Shown here in pieces: positions 1 to 5,646 of a DNA stretch of 7,728 nt. Made by a program: the position numbers and the translations under genes. This DNA is from an uncultured Coriobacteriales bacterium (GTDB lineage: Bacteria; Actinomycetota; Coriobacteriia; Coriobacteriales; UMGS124), in NCBI GenBank assembly GCA_903789505.1, contig CAIFEU010000028.1:1-7728 (forward strand), written 5' to 3'. Position 1 is the stretch's first letter. Every line of letters begins with the position of its first letter. Under the pieces are notes generated by a model. That model was not told the DNA's origin. It was given only the letters and a program-made list of their open reading frames with translations, and did no database searches.

Positions 1-99
1 AGGTGTTCGGCTTCAGCTTCTGCGCATCTCCCGGCGCCGCGTCCCGTCGATTGTCTCCCGGCCAGCCCAGGCCGCGCCTCCCGCGCCGCCATCGCCGGC
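1..99. other. Downstream end of the LRR/CWB2 gene, no feature recognised
   Basis: This lies past the stop of the LRR surface protein on the minus strand. I found no strong terminator hairpin and no coding sequence; open frames here are composition effects. Confidence 0.4.
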
Positions 100-666
100 C
101 TACGCCAGCCCCTCGAGGTCGGCGAGGACGTCGTCGCCGACCACCGAGGAGGACCCCAGCACGTAGCCCGTCGTCATCTCGTCCGCGCGGCCCTGCAGCA
201 CCTGGGCGGCGTCGGCGGCGTCGAGCGTGACCGCGCCCGCGTGCCCCGCCAGCTCGGCGGCGCACGCCCACAGGTCGGGGTGGCCGGTGGCGTCCACCAC
301 GACGGCGCCGTCGGCCGCGGCGCCCAGCTCGAGCGCGCGGCGCGCCACGGCGGCGCACAGGGACGGGTCCGAGCCCTGCTCGACGCGTTCCACGCTCAGG
401 CCGGCGCCCTCGAGGGCCGACTGGGCGCCCGAGCTCACCAGGTCCTCACCGCCCAGCAGGATGGCGTTGGAGAGCCCCGCCTTGGCCAGCGCCGCCGCGA
501 CGTCGGAGGTCAGCCCGGCGGCGTCGGTGCCCGCGGAGTCCCCGTCGGAGGCGGTCGCGTTCAGCCCTCCCGCCCACACGATCGGTGCCGCCTGGGCGTA
601 GGCCCACGACGCCGCCACCACCGCGGGGGCGGGGTCAGACGCGCTCGCGACCAGGCAGGTGTCGCC
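100..666 (-). pseudogene. C-terminal CWB2-like repeats of the LRR surface protein, cut off by a frameshift
   Basis: This 188-codon stretch continues the protein encoded at 635-2671 but lies in another frame. Read from 666 it gives GDTCLVASASDPAPAVVAAS, which resembles the alanine-rich segment after the RxxTA-like start of cell-wall-binding repeat 2 (CWB2, PF04122). The pattern ILLGGEDLVSSGAQSALEGA then VERVEQGSD matches the 'ivGG..avs..v...L......v.Ri.G' end of a CWB2 unit. A further unit runs to GYVLGSSSVVGDDVLADLEG at the TAG stop (100-102). CWB2 units bind cell-wall polymers and hold proteins at the surface. The first possible independent start is a GTG at 621 inside a repeat, with no signal peptide, so I do not believe it is a separate gene. 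Removing one base from the C run at 665-669 joins it to the upstream part as one 856-residue protein. Either a real lesion or a base-call error. Confidence 0.75.
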
Positions 667-2671
667 CCCAGCTCGCCTTCAGCGAGGAGGCGAGCGAGAC
701 CACGCGCATGTCGGTGCCCTGCCCCGCCTTGCCCGTCCCGGCGATGCGGTAGACCTTGTCGACCACGTACATGTCCTGCAGGGCGTCCTCGACGTCCTGG
801 GAGACCGCGTCGGTGTCGCCCACGACGACGACCGTCGTCGCGCCCACGCGGTTGATCTCGTAGGAGGCGCTCTGCGACAGCTCGTCGGGGTCGGTCAGCA
901 CGAGCACCCCTCCCAGCGCCCCCGCCAGGGCGGCGGCGGACAGGTCGTCGGAAAGATGGCCCCGCCCGCCGGCGGCCACGACCGCCCACTCGCAGGGGGT
1001 CTGCGCCAGCGAGGCGTTCTCGAAGCTCGCCTCGGCGGCCGCCTTGCTCGCGCCGTCCCAGTCGTCGGCCGACAGGCGCTGCCAGGTCGCCGCGGCGTCC
1101 ACGACGCTGACCTGCGCGCTCGTCTGGCCGGAGTAGGATCCGGTGCCGGTCGCCACCAGCGTGTAGGTGCCCGCCGCGGTGGGGTCGCCGCCGTCGAAGG
1201 CCAGCTCGTAGTCGGTGCCGCGCGAGAGCTCGGCGCCCGCCGCGCTCCACACGGTCGCGTCGACGCCGCCCGCGCCGCCCGCGACGTCGGAGGTCGTGAG
1301 CGTCGGCAGGTCGTTGTCGTCCACGTCGGCGCTAACCTCGATGCCCGCGTGCGACAGGTCGGACGGGTCGCAGTCCCAGCACGCCAGCGAGTCGGCGATG
1401 TTGCCGGCGACGCTCGCGCCCTCCTCGAACGCAAGCGAGGCGCCGACCCAGTCGCGCGTGCCCTCGTCGAGCAGCTCGCAGCTGGCGGCGCACAGCTCGT
1501 GCAGCGGCGTCCCCGCCGCGACGACCGCCACCGCGGTGGGCTCGACGCCCGCCGTGGCGTCGTCGGCGCTCGCGTAGCGGCGCACCGTGTAGTACTCGGT
1601 CACGTCGGGGGAGTCCGAGAACGCGCTGGTGCCGAAGCTGAAGTTGCCGCCGAACACCGTCGAGGAGTCCCCGCGCGTGGTGGAGGGGTTCATGCCCGCG
1701 TTGTTCGAGTTCCACTTCTTCTCGTGGTAGATGACCGTCTTGATGCCCGTGCAGCCGGAGAACTCGTTGCCCGCCTGCGTGGTCTGCGTGCCCGAGACGC
1801 CGCCCGAGAACGTGACCTCGGCAAGCGCCGCGTCGTTCTCGAACGCGTAGCGCCCGATGCGCTCGACGGTCGAGGTCAGCGTCGGCAGGTCGATGCGGGT
1901 CAGCGAGGTGCACTCGCCGAACGCGTAGGACCCGAGCTTGGAGAGCGAGGCGGGCAGCTCGATCGATGCCAGCGAGGCGGTGGGGTCGTCGTTGTCGAGG
2001 CTGGCGGAGGTCTTGAGGATCGCGAAGGCGCCGTCGGCGATCTCGGTGACGGCGCTGCCCTCGGCGAAGGTCACGCTGGCCAGCGACCCGCAGGCGAAGA
2101 ACGCCAGGGTGCCGATGCGCAGCAGGGAGGCGGGCAGCTCGACCTGGCGCAGGCTGCGGCAGAACTGGAACGCGCACTTGCCGATGCGCTCCAGGCCCTC
2201 GGGCAGCGTGACCGACTCGAGCGGGTAGCTCTGGAAGGCGTAGGCCGCCACCTGCGTGACGCGGTAGGTCACGCCGTCGTGGGTGACGCTCTGCGGGATC
2301 TCGACGCTGGTGACCGTCGCGTCCTGCGCGCCGTCGCCGGCCTGCCCGCCCCTGACCGTGGCGCCCGACCCCACGCTGACGCGCGGCGTCCCCGCGTCGG
2401 CGCCCGAGGACGCCGCGCCCGCCTTGCCGTCGGCATCGGCGCTGGCGCTCGAGGAGGCGCCGTCGTCGTCCGCCAGGACCGTGTAGTTGAGCCCGCCCTC
2501 GGTGAAGGTCTGCGCGTCGGACGCGGCCGAGGAGCCGGCGGCCAGCGCCGACGCCGCGCCCGCCAGGCCGGACGCCGCGGTGATGCCCAGGCCCACCGCG
2601 GCGCCCGAGGCGGCGACGAACCGGCGGCGCGTGACGAGGCCCTGCCCTGCGCGATGCTCATCGAGGCTCAT
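635..2671 (-). CDS. Tat-exported BspA-type LRR surface protein with Ig-like and CWB2-like repeats (frameshifted 3' end)
   Basis: As read, 678 residues. The start at 2671 is chosen because AAGGAG lies 6 bases upstream and a signal peptide follows at once: TRRRFV at residues 14-19 fits the twin-arginine motif, then a hydrophobic Ala/Gly segment to about residue 45, so export as a folded protein by Tat is expected. An upstream ATG at 2842 in the same frame would bury this signal and falls in an inverted repeat. Residues 116-320 hold BspA-type LRRs (LRR_5 family), with repeated elements such as LESVTLPEGLERIGKCAF, ASIELPASLSKLGSYAF and IGRYAF. Residues about 443-525 look like a bacterial Ig-like domain (GTDYELAF...GTYTLVATGTGSYSG). 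From about 530 a CWB2-like unit ends in VVVVGDTDAVS...VYRIAG. The frame is lost at about residue 669 and stops at TGA 635-637; the rest is at 100-666. Family role, inferred: cell-wall-attached adhesin or ligand-binding protein. Confidence 0.85.
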   Translation of the reverse strand: MSLDEHRAGQGLVTRRRFVAASGAAVGLGITAASGLAGAASALAAGSSAASDAQTFTEGGLNYTVLADDDGASSSASADADGKAGAASSGADAGTPRVSVGSGATVRGGQAGDGAQDATVTSVEIPQSVTHDGVTYRVTQVAAYAFQSYPLESVTLPEGLERIGKCAFQFCRSLRQVELPASLLRIGTLAFFACGSLASVTFAEGSAVTEIADGAFAILKTSASLDNDDPTASLASIELPASLSKLGSYAFGECTSLTRIDLPTLTSTVERIGRYAFENDAALAEVTFSGGVSGTQTTQAGNEFSGCTGIKTVIYHEKKWNSNNAGMNPSTTRGDSSTVFGGNFSFGTSAFSDSPDVTEYYTVRRYASADDATAGVEPTAVAVVAAGTPLHELCAASCELLDEGTRDWVGASLAFEEGASVAGNIADSLACWDCDPSDLSHAGIEVSADVDDNDLPTLTTSDVAGGAGGVDATVWSAAGAELSRGTDYELAFDGGDPTAAGTYTLVATGTGSYSGQTSAQVSVVDAAATWQRLSADDWDGASKAAAEASFENASLAQTPCEWAVVAAGGRGHLSDDLSAAALAGALGGVLVLTDPDELSQSASYEINRVGATTVVVVGDTDAVSQDVEDALQDMYVVDKVYRIAGTGKAGQGTDMRVVSLASSLKASWGRHLPGRERV

Positions 2672-2798
2672 GAGGTTCTCCTTCGTGTGCGGCGGCGCGC
2701 TCCTGCGCGTCGCGGTCGTGTTGTCAGCGTCGCTGCTGCGCGATGCGAGGGCCTCCGGACGCCGACGGCCGGGGGCGTGGGGGGCGCGGTGGCGCCCA

Positions 2799-2848
2799 CC
2801 CGGGATGGCGCGAGACGGCCCCTGCAGGTCGGCTCGCGCCATCCCGGG
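2799..2848 (-). terminator. Perfect 16-bp inverted repeat, candidate terminator hairpin
   Basis: Bases 2799-2814 (CCCGGGATGGCGCGAG) and 2833-2848 (CTCGCGCCATCCCGGG) are exact reverse complements around an 18-base loop that includes the palindrome CCTGCAGG. The hairpin lies about 100 bases past the stop of the 622-residue protein gene and before the LRR gene, the usual place for an intrinsic terminator. There is no T run on either side, so the call rests on stem strength and position only. It could instead be a DNA-level structure or a dispersed palindromic repeat. Confidence 0.5.
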
Positions 2849-2918
2849 GGGGTTTGGGGGGGGGCGCCCCCCGGGGGGGGGGGGGGCCGGGTTTGTGGGG
2901 GGGGGGCCGGGGGGGCGG
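2846..2918 (+). repeat. Extreme poly-G low-complexity tract
   Basis: On the plus strand this block has runs of G7 (2846-2852), G9 (2856-2864), G14 (2873-2886), G10 (2897-2906) and G7 (2909-2915), broken by TTT, CGC6, CC and GTTTGT. Nothing else in the window resembles it. It abuts the right arm of the 16-bp inverted repeat. It could form G-quadruplexes on the plus strand. Its irregular form and position next to a strong hairpin also fit a read-through failure, with poly-G calls carried into an assembly. Confidence 0.8.
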
Positions 2919-2946
2919 CCGAGGCGACCCGCCGGTGTGCCGGGGC

Positions 2947-4815
2947 CTACAGGCCCAGGCTGGTGTTGCGGACGACGCCGTCGCTGTCGACGACGGGCGC
3001 GAGGTTGACGTGCTCGGCGACGATCGCGTCGAGGTTGGCGACCAGGTACTCGACGCCCTCGTCGATGACCTGCTGGACGCCGGCGACGCGCTGCTGGTAG
3101 TACGCGTTGTCGTGCTGCAGGGTGTCGTCGCCGACCAGCGTCATGCTCGCGCAGTTCAGCGCGATGACGTTGGCCAGGTAGTCGTCGCTGACGTGCGCGA
3201 TCTGGCTGTAGAAGTACGCGACCATGTCGGTGGCGTAGGCGAGCTCGGGGTAGACCGAACCGATCCAGCTGAGCGTGAACAGAGACTTGTCGGCGTCGTA
3301 GTTGCCGGTGCCCACGTTGGTGGGGTTGACGTAGATGCCCAGCGGGGGCACCGCGCCCGCCGCCGCGAAGGCGGCCTCGACGTCGGACTCGGCCACGCTC
3401 GAGGTGTTCTGCGCGGTGTAGATCGCCACGTCCGCCTGGGCGAGCTCGGCGAGGCTGATCGTGATCGTGCCGCCGGGGGCGGTGCTGACGCTGCCGCCGC
3501 TGACGACCGTGCCGCTCAGCGCCTGGCCAGCGGCGCCCTGCGGGTCGGTGATGGGCTGCTCCTCGTAGGTGGCCGCGTCGGACGAGGCGGCAGCGGCGCC
3601 GGCGCCACCGCCCTGACCGCCCTGGCCACCACCCTGGCCGCCTCGGCCGCCAGCGGCGCCCGCGCCGTCAGCGGAGGCCGCGGGGCCCTCGGCCGTGTCG
3701 GTCGGGGTGGCGCCGCCGGAGAGCACCCAGGCGAGGTTGTCGGTGATGTCCTGCAGCGCGTACTGCGGGGCGTAGCCCGAGGAGACGTTCTCGTTGCCCA
3801 GCTGGACGCTCGGGTCGGAGTAGGCGATCTGGGCGGTCTGCGTGTCGGCGTCGACCGAGGTCACGCAGGCGATCGTGCGGCGAGCGACCGTGCCCTCCTC
3901 GATCATCTTCAGGACCTCTGCCTGGGCTCCCAGGAACGCGTTCTCGAACGTCTCGGCCATGCCGCGCGCGTCGTCGCCGTACGCGGTGACCTTGGTGGGG
4001 TCGTCGGCCTTGAGCGCGTCGACGACGTCGGCGATGTTGTACAGCATCGCCTCGGTGCCGCGCACGGTGCCCTGGTAGCCGCCGTTGCCCGCGAAGGAGT
4101 TCCAGCCGTCCATCAGGTAGGGGTTGTAGGTCTCGTCGCCCTCGACGTAGTTGTCCTCGCCGATCGAGCCGTCGTTGATGGCCTGCACCAGGGCGACGTA
4201 GGCGGCCGCGCCCGTGCTGGTGTCACCGGCCTGGTTGCCGCCGATCACGAGGTCGGGGCGATAGTACAGCGAGTTGGACGTGCCGCCGATCGCGACCGTG
4301 GTGTCGGCGGCGGTGGGCTGGCCGGAGCACACCAGCGCGATCTCGTCGCGGTTGACCGCCGACAGGCCGGCGGACGGGTCGACGTAGCTGTAGAACAGGT
4401 TCGACATGTACGGGTTGGGCTCGGCGTTGGCCGGGCTGGCGTAGGTGCCGAACAGGCCCGACGTGCGGAACGTGTCGGCGCTGAGGTCGGTCGAGCCGTT
4501 CATGCCGGACGGGGAGTCGCACACGGTGTCGGCGAGGCCCATCCACAGGGGCAGCACGTTGTAGGTACCCTTGGCGCTCGCGAGGATCTGCTGTGTCGCC
4601 ACGGAGCCGTCAGCCGCGAAGGTCTTGGTGGAGAGGATCTCCTGCGGGTCGGGCCACTTGACGTCGCTCGTCGCCGCGTCGGTGGCGGCGGCCTCCTGGG
4701 CGTACGCTCTGGCGGTGCCCGTCCCAAGGTCGCTCGAGGCCAGCGCCCCGCCGAACGCGGTCGCCGCGACGAGTCCCAAGCCGAGCTTGGATGCGGTACG
4801 TCTGGTTACTTGCAT
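2947..4815 (-). CDS. Tat-exported protein of uncertain function, possible diverged FecB/BtuF-type substrate-binding protein
   Basis: 622 residues. The start at 4815 is chosen because AAAGGCGG lies 7 bases upstream and a Tat signal follows (VTRRTASK at residues 3-10, hydrophobic to about 26, possible cleavage after AYA at 39). There is no lipobox cysteine. I do not recognise the protein as a whole. Short segments follow the order of class III periplasmic-binding proteins (Peripla_BP_2: siderophore, haem and cobalamin binders): VLPLWMGLADTV (87-98), YYRPDLVIGG (184-193, like the 'kPDLVi' strand), a long helical stretch (257-308) that could be the inter-lobe helix, RRTIACVTS (312-320), ISLAELAQADVAIYTA (453-468, like 'sLEeLaaadPDvIi'), and LSWIGSVYPEL with FYSQIAHVSDDYL (515-547, like the C-terminal 'WiakilyPelF...FY..fY...l'). 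Residues about 370-445 form a low-complexity insert, very Gly/Gln-rich at 389-406. The protein is longer than the usual ~300-350 residues of that family, and no permease or ATPase gene lies beside it, so the assignment is a hypothesis. Confidence 0.85.
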   Translation of the reverse strand: MQVTRRTASKLGLGLVAATAFGGALASSDLGTGTARAYAQEAAATDAATSDVKWPDPQEILSTKTFAADGSVATQQILASAKGTYNVLPLWMGLADTVCDSPSGMNGSTDLSADTFRTSGLFGTYASPANAEPNPYMSNLFYSYVDPSAGLSAVNRDEIALVCSGQPTAADTTVAIGGTSNSLYYRPDLVIGGNQAGDTSTGAAAYVALVQAINDGSIGEDNYVEGDETYNPYLMDGWNSFAGNGGYQGTVRGTEAMLYNIADVVDALKADDPTKVTAYGDDARGMAETFENAFLGAQAEVLKMIEEGTVARRTIACVTSVDADTQTAQIAYSDPSVQLGNENVSSGYAPQYALQDITDNLAWVLSGGATPTDTAEGPAASADGAGAAGGRGGQGGGQGGQGGGAGAAAASSDAATYEEQPITDPQGAAGQALSGTVVSGGSVSTAPGGTITISLAELAQADVAIYTAQNTSSVAESDVEAAFAAAGAVPPLGIYVNPTNVGTGNYDADKSLFTLSWIGSVYPELAYATDMVAYFYSQIAHVSDDYLANVIALNCASMTLVGDDTLQHDNAYYQQRVAGVQQVIDEGVEYLVANLDAIVAEHVNLAPVVDSDGVVRNTSLGL

Positions 4816-4916
4816 GTGTTGTCCGCCTTTCGCCTTGGTTTGATGCTCGCGATCGATGCCCGCGCGCCGGGTCCCCTGCCCCGCGCCTCGCCCAGCGCCC
4901 TGCCTTCTGTCGCCCC

Positions 4917-4968
4917 CTGCCCGGCATCTCGACTGGGCAGTGCGCGCCACGAGCCCGAAGCGGCGCGC
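4917..4968 (-). promoter_or_regulatory. Two adjacent hairpins in the leader of the Tat-exported protein gene
   Basis: Bases 4942-4948 (GCGCGCC) pair exactly with 4962-4968 (GGCGCGC) around a 13-base loop. Bases 4917-4922 (CTGCCC) pair exactly with 4935-4940 (GGGCAG) around a 12-base loop. One base separates the two hairpins. They lie 100-150 bases upstream of the start codon in the likely untranslated leader. I could not match them to a known riboswitch; conserved cobalamin-riboswitch sequence boxes were looked for and not seen. Short G+C-rich stems arise often by chance at this composition. Confidence 0.3.
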
Positions 4969-5114
4969 GAGCTTCGCCATCTGGGTTATCCGGGGGCTCT
5001 AAAGCGACATCTGTGCTGGTAGCTGGCTTGGGGGACGAATCCTCCCAGCTTGCAGACATCGGTGGATTCTAGGGGTGCGCCCGTCTCCTCGTAAGAATGA
5101 AAATTCGCCGTACG

Positions 5115-5151
5115 AGTATGATTTTTGGAGCGCATATGTGTGAAAAGTCAC
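5115..5151 (-). promoter_or_regulatory. Candidate promoter with an overlapping dyad, upstream of the Tat-exported protein gene
   Basis: On the minus strand TTCACA (5144-5139; 5 of 6 to TTGACA) and CATACT (5120-5115; 4 of 6 to TATAAT) are 18 bases apart, in an AT-rich island (5091-5155) that stands out from the G+C-rich surroundings. Transcription would start near 5108, giving a leader of about 290 bases. The dyad GTGAAAAGTCAC (5140-5151) overlaps the -35, where a repressor might bind. The order and direction suit the 622-residue gene. Confidence 0.4.
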
Positions 5152-5274
5152 TTATCGTGCGGTTGGGCGCCGCCGGGGAGGCGCCTGCCGTGCGGGAGGG
5201 GCGCGGCTCCCGTGGGGGCGTGCCGGCCTTGCTGCGTCACAGCTCAGGGGCGTGTAGTCTCCAGAAAGTCAGCG

Positions 5275-5335
5275 CTAGTCCCCGGGCACCGCCGCCATCG
5301 GCAACGCGGCTATGATTGCCGCGCACGAGGACTAG
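5275..5335. repeat. Nested inverted repeats around TATGAT
   Basis: An outer pair CTAGTCC (5275-5281) and GGACTAG (5329-5335) encloses an inner perfect pair CGCGGC (5305-5310) and GCCGCG (5318-5323) with the 7-base loop TATGATT. TATGAT resembles a plus-strand -10 box, but I see no -35 at proper spacing and no plus-strand gene. It could be an operator, a small structured RNA or chance. Confidence 0.3.
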
Positions 5336-5515
5336 TCAGTGCTCTGATGACAATTTTCGCGCGCCTGGCGGCGTGGCCGTCGGCCGCGGCGCGTCGTGAG
5401 GCACGGCCCCGCCGCCGCGGGGAGCGCCCGTTGCCCGGGGACGCCGCGGGATGAGGGGCCGCCCGGCCCGCACGCCGCGCGCGGTCGCCTCTCGCCAATC
5501 GATCGCCGCAACGCG

Positions 5516-5559
5516 CGAGGGGACGACGGACCCGCCCTCGCCGGCCCGCCGTCCCCTCG
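5516..5559 (-). terminator. Candidate terminator of the symporter gene
   Basis: Bases 5516-5525 (CGAGGGGACG) and 5550-5559 (CGTCCCCTCG) are exact reverse complements with a 24-base loop, whose inner CGG/CCG can also pair across a bulge. It begins about 90 bases past the symporter stop. No T run follows on the minus strand, which is common in very G+C-rich genomes but keeps the call tentative. Confidence 0.4.
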
Positions 5560-5646
5560 TCTTCGCGCCCAGCGGCGCGCTCGTTCACGCTTCGTTCGCC
5601 TGCGTTCCCCGTCTCCCTGGCTCGCGTCCCGGGAGGCGGTCACGCC

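Larger units (their letters stand above)
2672..2946. other. Intergenic region between the two Tat-exported protein genes
   Basis: These 275 bp separate the stop of the 622-residue protein (2947) from the start of the LRR protein (2671). The only proximal signal is the AAGGAG ribosome binding site just above 2671. Further up are a perfect 16-bp inverted repeat (2799-2848) and an extreme G-rich block (2846-2918), entered separately. I saw no convincing -35/-10 pair for the LRR gene on the minus strand: CTGACA occurs near 2719-2724, but nothing like a -10 lies at proper spacing. The gene may therefore be read through from upstream, or use a promoter I cannot recognise. Confidence 0.5.
4816..5646. 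other. 831-bp non-coding region between the symporter gene and the Tat-exported protein gene
   Basis: No protein-coding stretch here is convincing on either strand; open frames are short, Arg-rich by-products of high G+C and lack ribosome binding sites. From the symporter end it holds a candidate terminator (5516-5559), a G+C-rich part (5340-5510) with nothing I can name, a cluster of inverted repeats (5275-5335), two small hairpins (5166-5185 and 5193-5212), an AT-rich promoter-like island (5091-5155), and a leader of about 290 bases with two adjacent hairpins (4917-4968) ahead of the start at 4815. The length and structure suggest more regulation than a plain spacer. Confidence 0.6.

Noticed and set aside
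659..3100. Long plus-strand open frame (813 codons), and similar long plus-strand frames at 2743-5022 and 5722-7203
   Set aside because: They lie antisense to well-supported minus-strand genes. Their products are Arg/Gly/Ala/Val/Asp-rich without domains, and the second passes through the poly-G block. High G+C removes stop codons, so these are shadows.
4816..4980. N-terminal extension of the Tat-exported protein to an ATG at 4980
   Set aside because: It is Arg-rich and would bury the Tat signal. The ATG at 4815 has AAAGGCGG at good spacing and starts right at the signal peptide.
4816..5108. Cobalamin riboswitch upstream of the binding-protein-like gene
   Set aside because: It was looked for because of the possible ligand, but the conserved boxes were not found on the minus strand.
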